Of a stretch of 5,326 bases of DNA, positions 1 to 5,326 are shown piece by piece. The DNA lies in the NCBI GenBank assembly GCA_030831445.1, contig JAURLB010000221.1, positions 1-5,326 on the forward strand, read 5' to 3'. The DNA is from Candidatus Nanopelagicales bacterium (lineage in GTDB: Bacteria; Actinomycetota; Actinomycetes; S36-B12; UBA5976). Positions within the stretch are counted from its first letter, which is position 1. Every line of letters begins with the position of its first letter. The notes under the pieces are model-generated. The model was not told the DNA's origin and searched no databases. It saw only the letters and a program-made list of their open reading frames with translations. The translations under genes were made by a program, and so were the position numbers.

Positions 1-1
1 A

Positions 2-457
2 CCTGAGGGTGAACAAGCATTGTGGCGCAGACAGGTTCTCAATGGAATCCCTGGGTACATTGCATTGCAGAACGTCACCTTGGCGGATGGAAACTCAATA
101 ACAATCGCTTTGGGTTGGACACAATCACCAGATAATGTGTACCTGAAGAGTGATATTTCGTTTCCGATAACAGGGTACGTCAGATACCCACAGTCATCTG
201 GAATAAGCCCTGCTGACGTACCAGCATCGCAAGTGAATTACGTAAGCGAGTTGATGGCATCAACCAACTATGACTTCTATGTACAAAGTAAGGGCGCACC
301 GGAAAATCTCTCAAGGTTGGTACTTCCTGAGACGCAATCTGGACCGCATCTTGGGTACGTTGGGCAGTGGATTCTTATTGGCATCGCATCGGTAGTTATC
401 TACGTTATAGCGTTGCGCAGAATAAGAAGCGACTATGCGAGCGATATCAAGTCTTGA
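2..457 (+). CDS. SURF1 family protein, 5'-truncated by window edge
   Basis: This is the C-terminal 151 residues of a SURF1-like protein, a membrane factor for assembly of aa3-type cytochrome c oxidase. The frame is open to the left edge, so the gene starts outside the window. A TTG at position 20 could be taken as a start, but the residues before it (PEGEQA) fit the family, so I treat the gene as partial. Family marks seen are the 'LNGIPGY' segment near residues 14-20 of the fragment, a following 'LADG' turn, 'ALGW' near 36-39 where SURF1 usually has RGW or RGF, and 'HLGYVGQW' at about 116-123. That last motif leads into a hydrophobic membrane segment (about 123-140) and a basic tail (ALRRIRS), as in the second SURF1 helix. 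The first membrane helix would lie off-window. The gene converges on the ABC-F gene and overlaps its end. The family call rests on motifs only and is fairly secure. Confidence 0.8.
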   Translation, partial: PEGEQALWRRQVLNGIPGYIALQNVTLADGNSITIALGWTQSPDNVYLKSDISFPITGYVRYPQSSGISPADVPASQVNYVSELMASTNYDFYVQSKGAPENLSRLVLPETQSGPHLGYVGQWILIGIASVVIYVIALRRIRSDYASDIKS

Positions 458-462
458 TAGTC
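431..462. repeat. Inverted repeat at convergent gene ends (possible weak bidirectional terminator)
   Basis: Arms GACTAT (431-436) and ATAGTC (457-462) are exact reverse complements. Nested inside is TATCAAG (445-451), T, CTTGATA (453-459), a near-perfect palindrome that shares bases with the right outer arm, so the two foldings compete. The ABC-F stop codon (433-435, minus) lies in the left arm and the SURF1 stop (455-457, plus) overlaps the right one. No run of T follows on either strand and the stems are AT-rich, so this is not a classical intrinsic terminator. It could slow polymerase from both sides, or it could be chance. Confidence 0.35.
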
Positions 463-2025
463 CTGATTCCAAAAATCTTCCACTCCGTCTGGAAGTAGTA
501 ATACGCGCTGCGGTTCGAGGGCTTCAACTGCACCCTGGTCATGTGTAACAAGCACTATCGCACCTTCGTATTCAGCTATAGCCCGCAATATTTCTTGCCT
601 ACTTACTGGGTCAAGATTGTTGGTGGGCTCGTCTAACAGCAAAACGTTCGCTCCAGAGACTACCAAGATGGCAAGTGCGAGTCGAGTTTTTTCGCCACCC
701 GATAAGACACCTGCAGGCTTAAATACATCATCATTCGAAAAGAGAAACGAGCCCAATAAAGTACGTGCCTGCTGATCCGTCAAGTGCGGACTCTGCGACA
801 AGAGATTATCCAAAACCGTTGCTGCAAGATTCAACGTTTCATGTTCTTGAGCGTAATAGCCAATTTTGGCTCCATGCCCAAAGAGAACTTCCCCGCGATC
901 CGGTTCGTCAATCTCAGCAAGTAATCGCAAAAGTGTGGTCTTACCAGCACCATTGAGACCGAGTACAACTATGCGAGAACCCTTGTCGATAGCCAAATCA
1001 ACAGATGTAAACACCTCATCTGAGCCATACGCCCTTGTTAAACCTTGGGCAGACAGCGGTACTTTTCCACAGGGCGCAGGTGTTGGAAATTTGATTTTCA
1101 CTTTCTTTTCGTGCTGAAGCTCACCTTCAGTCGAATTCATAAGAGTTTCCGCTCTCTTCAACATTGATTGCGCTGTTCGAGCTTTGCTCGCCTTTGCTCG
1201 AAATCTATTGGCTTGATCTATCAATGTCTGCGCCTTATTTTCAGCATTCATGCGCTCGCGTTTACGTCTTCTTTCGTCTTGTTCCCTTTGGTCCAGATAA
1301 TTTGACCACGTCAAGTTGTACACATCAATTGTGCAGCGAATAGCATCTAGATATAGGACACGGTTGACTGTCTTTTCGAGCAGTGCGATGTCGTGGGTAA
1401 TCACGATAACTGCACCTTGATAATTTAAAATGAAATTTGTTAACCAAACAATTGAATCGGAATCGAGATGGTTGGTGGGCTCATCTAGAATCAAGGTATC
1501 AGCGCCTGAAAACAAAATTCGCGCAAGTTCTACGCGCCGCCGTTGACCACCGGAAAGTGTTTGCAATGGCTGTTGAAGTGCTTTGAGGGTGAGCCCCAGG
1601 CTCAGAGCAATTGAATTGGCCTCTGCCTGCGCTGCATAACCGCCGGCGACTAGGAATAGTGCTTCTGATTTTTCATACTCAACACTTGCTTTATTGAAAG
1701 TTTGCGCATCAGCCATCTGCAGTTGTGCCTGCTGCATCTTGTCTAAGTATTTATCAATATTTCGGGCTGAGAGAATCCGATTAATAGCACTGATGGTGAG
1801 ATCCCCTGTGCGTGGGTCTTGTGGCAGGTAACCGATTTCGCCACCAACCTGTATATCTCCCGCTGTTGCTGGAACTTGCTTCGTTAGAACCTTCGTCAGT
1901 GTGGTCTTACCGGCGCCATTTCGACCAACAAGTCCAACCTTGTCCCCCGCCGCCACACGAAACGTCACTTCTGACATCAAGAGTCGGGCTCCGATGCGTA
2001 TTTCTAGGTTTTGTACTGAAATCAC
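433..2025 (-). CDS. ABC-F family ATPase (ribosome-associated, duplicated ABC domain)
   Basis: A 530-residue protein with two ABC ATPase domains and no membrane segment, which is the ABC-F layout; characterised members act on the ribosome as translation factors or antibiotic-protection proteins. Domain 1 has Walker A GRNGAGKTT (34-42), signature LSGGQRRR (157-164), Walker B ending DEPTNHLD (181-188) and H-loop ITHD (209-212). Domain 2 has Walker A GLNGAGKTT (356-364), signature LSGGEKTR (441-448), Walker B ending DEPTNNLD (465-472) and H-loop VTHD (493-496). Both catalytic glutamates (E182, E466) are present, so both sites look active. A highly charged, helical linker (about 240-310, rich in R, K and E) matches the P-site tRNA-interaction region; no long EttA-like arm is evident. 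The start is GTG, 5 nt after the sufT-like stop, with no clear Shine-Dalgarno. An in-frame stop at 2038-2040 limits any extension, and the N-terminus fits the family. Similar ABC-F genes occur near suf loci in other actinobacteria (recalled, not searched). Whether it is housekeeping or resistance-related cannot be read from sequence. Confidence 0.93.
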   Translation of the reverse strand: MISVQNLEIRIGARLLMSEVTFRVAAGDKVGLVGRNGAGKTTLTKVLTKQVPATAGDIQVGGEIGYLPQDPRTGDLTISAINRILSARNIDKYLDKMQQAQLQMADAQTFNKASVEYEKSEALFLVAGGYAAQAEANSIALSLGLTLKALQQPLQTLSGGQRRRVELARILFSGADTLILDEPTNHLDSDSIVWLTNFILNYQGAVIVITHDIALLEKTVNRVLYLDAIRCTIDVYNLTWSNYLDQREQDERRRKRERMNAENKAQTLIDQANRFRAKASKARTAQSMLKRAETLMNSTEGELQHEKKVKIKFPTPAPCGKVPLSAQGLTRAYGSDEVFTSVDLAIDKGSRIVVLGLNGAGKTTLLRLLAEIDEPDRGEVLFGHGAKIGYYAQEHETLNLAATVLDNLLSQSPHLTDQQARTLLGSFLFSNDDVFKPAGVLSGGEKTRLALAILVVSGANVLLLDEPTNNLDPVSRQEILRAIAEYEGAIVLVTHDQGAVEALEPQRVLLLPDGVEDFWNQDYQDLISLA

Positions 2026-2030
2026 AATGG

Positions 2031-2372
2031 CTAGATGTTAAAGCCAAGTGCTCGCATCATTTCTCGGCCATCTTCGGTGATTTTGTCTGGACCCCAAGGT
2101 GGCATCCATACCCAGTTAATTCGAAAATCTGCTACATGTCCATCCAGTGCAGCCCTTGTTTGATCTTCTATAACATCAGTCAGAGGGCAGGCCGCCGAAG
2201 TCAATGTCATATCGATGGTGGCTACATTGTTGTCATCTAGATGAACACCATAGACCAACCCTAAATCCACGACGTTAATCCCCAATTCTGGATCGACAAC
2301 ATCTTTCATTAACTCAAAGAGATCTTCAGAAGAAGGAATCTCGTCTTGACGAAGTTGCTGGATATCATTCAT
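2031..2372 (-). CDS. sufT: SufT-like MIP18/DUF59 family iron-sulfur maturation protein
   Basis: A 113-residue single-domain protein of the MIP18 (DUF59) family. Members associated with SUF operons (SufT) help mature or deliver Fe-S clusters; the exact chemistry is not settled. Diagnostic features are DPELGINVVDLGLVY (27-41), the MTLTSAACPLTD segment (55-66) with the single conserved cysteine C62, and the C-terminal WMPPWGPDKITEDGR stretch (89-103) ending in ALGFNI. Length is normal for the stand-alone actinobacterial form. The ATG start overlaps the end of sufU by 8 bp and is preceded by the best ribosome binding site in the window. The stop is 5 nt before the ABC-F start. It lies last among the suf genes, as expected in actinobacteria. 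The family call is secure; the symbol is by family and position. Confidence 0.9.
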   Translation of the reverse strand: MNDIQQLRQDEIPSSEDLFELMKDVVDPELGINVVDLGLVYGVHLDDNNVATIDMTLTSAACPLTDVIEDQTRAALDGHVADFRINWVWMPPWGPDKITEDGREMMRALGFNI

Positions 2373-2808
2373 TGTTACTCCTCAGGTTTTGTAGCAAAGC
2401 ATCTTTTAACGCCATCCACGGCAAGAGTGCGCATTTCACTCGAGCGGGAAATTGGCTGACACCAACAAACGCAATGGCGTCAGACAAACTTTCATCCTCG
2501 TCGGTTCCCTGTCCTTTGGATTGCATAAGGGCAAGGAATTCGGCTTCGAGGGCCAATACTTCTGTGGCAGGCTTGCCGTGAACTAATTCCCACATCATTG
2601 AAGCACTTGCCTGAGAAATGGAGCAGCCTGTGTTGTCATACGACACTCCAACTTTCTCATCCATAATTGCCGCGCGCAGAGTGATTTCATCTCCACAACT
2701 TGGATTTACATGGTGAACTTCTACGCCATTCTCGAGTGATATTCCTTTTCCCTGCGGGTGTCGATAATGTTCAAGGATTATCTCTTGGTACAGATTATCG
2801 ATACTCAT
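2365..2808 (-). CDS. sufU: SufU, sulfur-accepting Fe-S cluster assembly protein
   Basis: A 147-residue IscU-fold protein of the SufU type. SufU takes the persulfide from SufS and passes sulfur to the SufBCD scaffold; in studied homologues it binds zinc at the site used for this transfer. The ligand set is complete: C38 and D40 in PSCGDE, C62 in NTGCSISQAS, and C126 in RVKCALLPW. The stretch between C62 and C126 (about 85-118) is longer than in IscU, as is typical of SufU. The N-terminus LYQEIILEHYRHP is also characteristic. The ATG overlaps the sufS stop as ATGA. A GGAG at 2813-2816 (minus strand), 4 nt upstream, supports this start. No SufE is visible in the window, which fits a SufS-SufU pair. 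Confidence 0.96.
   Translation of the reverse strand: MSIDNLYQEIILEHYRHPQGKGISLENGVEVHHVNPSCGDEITLRAAIMDEKVGVSYDNTGCSISQASASMMWELVHGKPATEVLALEAEFLALMQSKGQGTDEDESLSDAIAFVGVSQFPARVKCALLPWMALKDALLQNLRSNNE
2378..2383 (-). promoter_or_regulatory. Ribosome binding site of the sufT-like gene
   Basis: Read on the minus strand, GAGGAG lies 5 nt upstream of the ATG at 2372. It sits inside the last codons of sufU and is the strongest Shine-Dalgarno seen here. It supports this start over any later one, and indicates that the sufT-like gene can be initiated independently as well as by coupling to sufU. Confidence 0.75.
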
Positions 2809-4073
2809 GAAACTCCAAAATAATCAAGCGTCCGAGTCACACCACTCACAAGCATTTCAACATCATGCTCATCGTTGTACAAGTAAAAAGAAGCACGTGT
2901 AGTCGCCGGTACGTTGAAATACGTGCAAATTGGCCACGCGCAGTGATGTCCAACTCGAACTGCAATCCCCTGCTCGTCCAGCACTTGACCAACGTCATGC
3001 GGATGCAAATCGGCAAGAGTGAATGAAATGATTCCCCCACGCTCTTGCAAATCTGTTGGTCCAATAATGTTTACTTGAGGAATCTGCATCAAACCCTCAA
3101 GTGCTAATTTCGTTAGAGCGAGTTCATGACGGTGAATCACTTCCATACCTATTTGTTCGAGGTAATCAACTGCAGCCGCAAGCCCAATAACTTCGGCTGC
3201 AGCTTGTGTGCCTGCTTCAAATCTTTGTGGAGCCTGAGCATATGTGCTTTTCTCCAACGTCACTTTCTCAATCATTGAACCGCCTGTCAGAAAGACAGGA
3301 GCACTATTGGGATCTTTCAAATAAAGGACTCCAACCCCGAGAGGCCCTAACATCTTATGCCCACTAAACACTGCAAAATCCACGTCTATGGACTTCACGT
3401 TCATTGTTAGATGAGGAACAGATTGGCAAGCATCTAGTAATGTCAACGCGCCTACCTGTTTGGCTCGATTGATGATTGAATTGACCGGATTAATTGTCCC
3501 TAAAAAATTGCTTTGATGAACAAATGAGACCACTCTGGTTTTGTTATTGATGATGCTTTCTAGATCACTGAGATCGAGGCGACCCTCAGTGTTTAGAGGG
3601 ATGAATCGAAGTTCAGCGCCGGTCTTGAGCGCTAATTCTTGCCAAGGCACCAAATTTGCGTGATGTTCCATCTGTGTGAGCACAATTTCGTCACCAGCTT
3701 GCAATGCAAAATGCGGATTTTCAACCTGAATCCCTCGCTGCGCTTTGATTGTTTCATTTAGGAACATATATGTCACTGCGTTGATGGATTCTGTGGCATT
3801 CTTGGTAAAACATATTTCGTGTGATTGTGCTCCGATGAAATGCGCAATCTTCTCCCGTGCCGATTCGAACTCCACTGTGGCAGCTTCAGCTAGCGCATGC
3901 GCTCCTCGATGAATTGCGGCGTTTGTATTCTGGTAGAAGCGAGATACGGCATTAATGACGCTTTCGGGCTTTTGACTTGTTGCCGCGGAATCTAAATAGA
4001 TCAATTCGCGATTTGCCCGCACCCTTTGAGAAAGTATGGGGAAATCACGCTTGACCGCGGCAACATCAATCAT
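2805..4073 (-). CDS. sufS: SufS, group II cysteine desulfurase
   Basis: A 422-residue PLP-dependent cysteine desulfurase that converts cysteine to alanine and carries the sulfur as a persulfide for SufU. The N-terminal part has YLDSAATSQKP (26-36) and NAAIHRGAHALAE (51-63). MEHHANLVPWQE (135-146) gives the PLP-stacking histidine, D214 and Q217 (DACQSVPH) bind the cofactor, and FSGHKMLGP (236-244) holds the Schiff-base lysine K240. The catalytic cysteine is C378 in RVGHHCAWP. NVPATTRASFYLYN (387-400) closes the active site. DACQ in place of the DGAQ seen in many other bacteria, and HHCAWP, are typical of actinobacterial SufS. The 'TIKAQRGIQVENPHFALQAG' stretch (108-127) lengthens the loop before GDEIVLTQMEHH. 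Extra cysteines C216 and C383 lie near the active site. The ATG overlaps the sufC stop (ATGA) and has only a weak ribosome binding site, implying translational coupling. Function is very secure. Confidence 0.97.
   Translation of the reverse strand: MIDVAAVKRDFPILSQRVRANRELIYLDSAATSQKPESVINAVSRFYQNTNAAIHRGAHALAEAATVEFESAREKIAHFIGAQSHEICFTKNATESINAVTYMFLNETIKAQRGIQVENPHFALQAGDEIVLTQMEHHANLVPWQELALKTGAELRFIPLNTEGRLDLSDLESIINNKTRVVSFVHQSNFLGTINPVNSIINRAKQVGALTLLDACQSVPHLTMNVKSIDVDFAVFSGHKMLGPLGVGVLYLKDPNSAPVFLTGGSMIEKVTLEKSTYAQAPQRFEAGTQAAAEVIGLAAAVDYLEQIGMEVIHRHELALTKLALEGLMQIPQVNIIGPTDLQERGGIISFTLADLHPHDVGQVLDEQGIAVRVGHHCAWPICTYFNVPATTRASFYLYNDEHDVEMLVSGVTRTLDYFGVS
2813..2816 (-). promoter_or_regulatory. 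Ribosome binding site of sufU
   Basis: On the minus strand GGAG lies 4 nt before the sufU ATG (2808), inside the last codons of sufS. Together with the ATGA stop-start overlap it points to efficient reinitiation from sufS into sufU, which suits a pair of proteins that work as partners. Confidence 0.6.
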
Positions 4074-4825
4074 GCTTTTACTGCAAACTGTTCATATCCG
4101 GCGTTATCAATAGCCTCGGCTAGTTCTGCTCCGCCTTCAGCAACGATTTTTCCGTCAATAATGACGTGAACTTTGTCAACTGGAATCTGGCGCAGCAAAC
4201 GAATGGTGTGTGTGATGAGAACGACTCCCATATCCGTCTCGGATTTAACTCGGTTCACACCATCGGAGACAATTTTGAGTGCGTCAACATCCAAACCTGA
4301 GTCGGTTTCATCCAAAATTGCGAATTTGGGCCTGATCAGTTCAAGTTGAAGAATTTCGTGGCGCTTTCGTTCACCACCCGAGAAACCTTCATTCACGTTT
4401 CTTTCTGAGAATGCCGGGTCAATCGACAACCCGTTCATGGCACCTTTCATTTCTGAAACCCATTCGCGCAATTTTGGCGCCTCACCCCTGAGCGCTGTTA
4501 CTGCGGTTCGCAAGAAATTACTTACTGAAACTCCCGGAACTTCGACTGGATGCTGCATCGCTAGGAAAAGTCCTGCCTTTGCGCGCTCATCGACACTTAG
4601 CTCAAGGATGTTTACACCGTCCAATAACACCTCGCCTCCAGTAATTTCGTAACGAGGGTGTCCCGCAATGCTGTATGCGAGCGTAGATTTCCCCGAACCA
4701 TTGGGTCCCATGATGGCGTGGGTTTCACCACTTTTGATAGTCAGGTTGATTCCTTTGAGAATTTGCTTTGCTTCATCCTCCATTAAAACCTGAACGGAAA
4801 GATCTCTTATTTCTAATGTACTCAT
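4070..4825 (-). CDS. sufC: SufC, ATPase of the SufBCD Fe-S scaffold complex
   Basis: A 251-residue soluble ABC-type ATPase that dimerises on SufB and SufD and drives the scaffold's rearrangement during cluster assembly. Walker A is GPNGSGKST (40-48), Q-loop MQHP (90-93), signature FSGGERKR (148-155) and Walker B FAILDETDSGLD (168-179). DETDSGLD is the SufC hallmark, replacing the usual DEPTSGLD. Length is normal. The H-loop reads ITHTIRLL (204-211), where most SufC proteins have THYQRLL; the catalytic histidine H206 is kept but the two residues after it differ. The gene overlaps the ferredoxin stop by one base (TAATG) and its own stop overlaps sufS (ATGA), so it is embedded in the coupled operon. 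Function is very secure. Confidence 0.97.
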   Translation of the reverse strand: MSTLEIRDLSVQVLMEDEAKQILKGINLTIKSGETHAIMGPNGSGKSTLAYSIAGHPRYEITGGEVLLDGVNILELSVDERAKAGLFLAMQHPVEVPGVSVSNFLRTAVTALRGEAPKLREWVSEMKGAMNGLSIDPAFSERNVNEGFSGGERKRHEILQLELIRPKFAILDETDSGLDVDALKIVSDGVNRVKSETDMGVVLITHTIRLLRQIPVDKVHVIIDGKIVAEGGAELAEAIDNAGYEQFAVKA

Positions 4826-5151
4826 TATTCGCCTATCTTGATTGATACGACAGCATCTTCGCCATCACCTTGGATTTTCGTTTCATACGTCTTTAACGCT
4901 TCTGATGCTGGAGGAGTGACGACTGAACCATCGCGCACATCAAACACAGCGCCATGTGCCCAGCACTCAATCTGACATCCCTTGATACTTCCCTCGGATA
5001 GTGAAACTTCTGCATGTGTGCAGGTGTCATCTATAGCAAAGAACCCTTCGTCAGTTCGTAGAATGAGAATATCTTTACTTTCGACAGTGAATTTAGCCAT
5101 ATTACGTTCACTTATGTCTCTGACCGAACACACTTCTACCCAATTAGTCAT
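4825..5151 (-). CDS. Rieske-type [2Fe-2S] ferredoxin of the SUF operon
   Basis: A 108-residue protein of the NirD/BphF-like Rieske family, often annotated as a non-heme iron oxygenase ferredoxin subunit. The cluster ligands are C44-x-H46 in DDTCTHAEVSLSEG and C63-x-x-H66 in IECWAHGAVFDVRDG. There is no signal peptide or membrane helix, so it is cytosolic. I chose the ATG at 5151 because MTNWVEVCSV is where the Rieske fold begins. A longer version from a TTG at 5208 would add 19 residues that are simply sufD read in another frame. The start overlaps the sufD stop by 8 bp and the stop overlaps the sufC start by 1 bp. No oxygenase gene is next to it. Its place between sufD and sufC, known in several actinobacteria, suggests electron supply to Fe-S assembly, or being an early client of it; this is inference. 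Confidence 0.92.
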   Translation of the reverse strand: MTNWVEVCSVRDISERNMAKFTVESKDILILRTDEGFFAIDDTCTHAEVSLSEGSIKGCQIECWAHGAVFDVRDGSVVTPPASEALKTYETKIQGDGEDAVVSIKIGE

Positions 5152-5326
5152 TGAAGAGCCCATCAAAGCGCGGATCGCTGTTTCCGAGACGCTTTTCAAC
5201 TCCAGCAATCATGCCCAATCGAATATCCTCATCAGGAATTCGTGCTATTACGTCTGCCAAAAACCCTCGAACGACCAGACGCCTAGCTTGGGATTCGGGA
5301 ACACCTCTCGACATCAGGTAAAAGAT
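5144..5326 (-). CDS. sufD: SufD, C-terminal end (5'-truncated by window edge)
   Basis: The last 60 residues of a SufB/SufD-family scaffold protein; the gene runs off the right edge of the window. SufD pairs with SufB to form the platform on which SufC drives cluster assembly. The fragment begins IFYLMSRGVPESQARRL and continues with VVRGFLADVIARIPDEDIR, which matches the conserved C-terminal 'FYL-x-SRG...AR-L-V-x-GF' signature of the family, and ends GLFND before TAA at 5144-5146. The order sufD-ferredoxin-sufC, and the AR-L-V-x-GF sequence with an extended tail, favour SufD over SufB. Met replaces the Arg more often seen after FYL. The catalytic core lies off-window, so nothing can be said about it. 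The stop overlaps the ferredoxin ATG (ATGACTAA). Confidence 0.9.
   Translation of the reverse strand: MFYLMSRGVPESQARRLVVRGFLADVIARIPDEDIRLGMIAGVEKRLGNSDPRFDGLFND

Noticed and set aside
20..22. TTG as the true start of the SURF1-like gene
   Set aside because: The frame stays open to the window edge and the preceding residues fit the family. Starting here would remove the first membrane helix.
765..1117. Two overlapping plus-strand open frames (63 and 83 codons)
   Set aside because: They lie wholly antisense to the second ABC domain of the ABC-F gene, resemble no family I know, and look like shadow frames.
1180..1200. Short direct repeat TTTGCTCG
   Set aside because: It is explained by the repeated Ala-Arg/Lys codons of the charged ABC-F linker (residues about 276-283) and is too short to mean more.
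1812..2240. Plus-strand open frame of 142 codons
   Set aside because: It is antisense across the ABC-F start and sufT-like gene, both of which have strong family motifs; its translation is cysteine- and proline-rich with no recognisable domain.
2372..2581. Plus-strand open frame of 69 codons
   Set aside because: Antisense to sufU, with no motif or independent support.
2846..3064. Minus-strand open frame of 72 codons inside sufS
   Set aside because: It is an out-of-frame reading of the sufS catalytic-cysteine region, whose true frame is unambiguous.
4437..4652. Plus-strand open frame of 71 codons
   Set aside because: Antisense to sufC between the Q-loop and signature regions; no coding evidence.
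5152..5208. TTG-initiated N-terminal extension of the Rieske ferredoxin
   Set aside because: The added 19 residues are the sufD 3' end read in another frame; the Rieske fold starts at the ATG at 5151.

Overview
The window holds the distal part of an actinobacterial-type SUF iron-sulfur cluster assembly operon on the minus strand, followed by an ABC-F ATPase gene that converges on a partial SURF1-family gene on the plus strand. The minus-strand order is sufD (3' end only), a Rieske-type [2Fe-2S] ferredoxin, sufC, sufS, sufU, a sufT-like MIP18/DUF59 gene, then the ABC-F gene. This order, the 'DACQSVPH' and 'HHCAWP' forms of SufS, the use of SufU rather than SufE, and the small CxH...CxxH ferredoxin between sufD and sufC all point to Actinobacteria. 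The base composition looks moderate (mid-40s % GC by eye, not counted) and there is almost no non-coding DNA. Together these suggest a streamlined, low-GC actinobacterium such as a freshwater planktonic (Nanopelagicales/acI-like) lineage. That taxonomic placement is inference.

Layout: positions 2-457 (+) are the C-terminal part of a SURF1-like cytochrome oxidase assembly protein. Positions 433-2025 (-) are the ABC-F protein, whose 3' end overlaps the SURF1 gene antisense by 25 bp, with an inverted repeat around the two stop codons. Positions 2031-2372 (-) are sufT-like, 2365-2808 sufU, 2805-4073 sufS, 4070-4825 sufC, 4825-5151 the Rieske ferredoxin, and 5144-5326 the sufD 3' end. Adjacent suf genes overlap by 8, 1, 4, 4 and 8 bp, and the ABC-F start lies 5 nt after the sufT stop. 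The seven genes are therefore probably one polycistronic, translationally coupled unit. Its promoter, and any sufR/sufB, lie beyond the right edge.

How the genes work together: SufS takes sulfur from cysteine as a persulfide and SufU accepts it. The SufB-SufD scaffold with the SufC ATPase builds the cluster, and SufT-like MIP18 proteins are linked to cluster maturation or delivery. The Rieske ferredoxin is a plausible electron carrier for the process. The ABC-F protein is a ribosome-associated ATPase that appears to ride on the same transcript. There is no gene-free stretch of any length, no RNA gene, no mobile element and no CRISPR. I found no convincing new system. The points worth a second look are the overlapping convergent 3' ends, the extreme gene packing, and a few departures from family-typical motifs.
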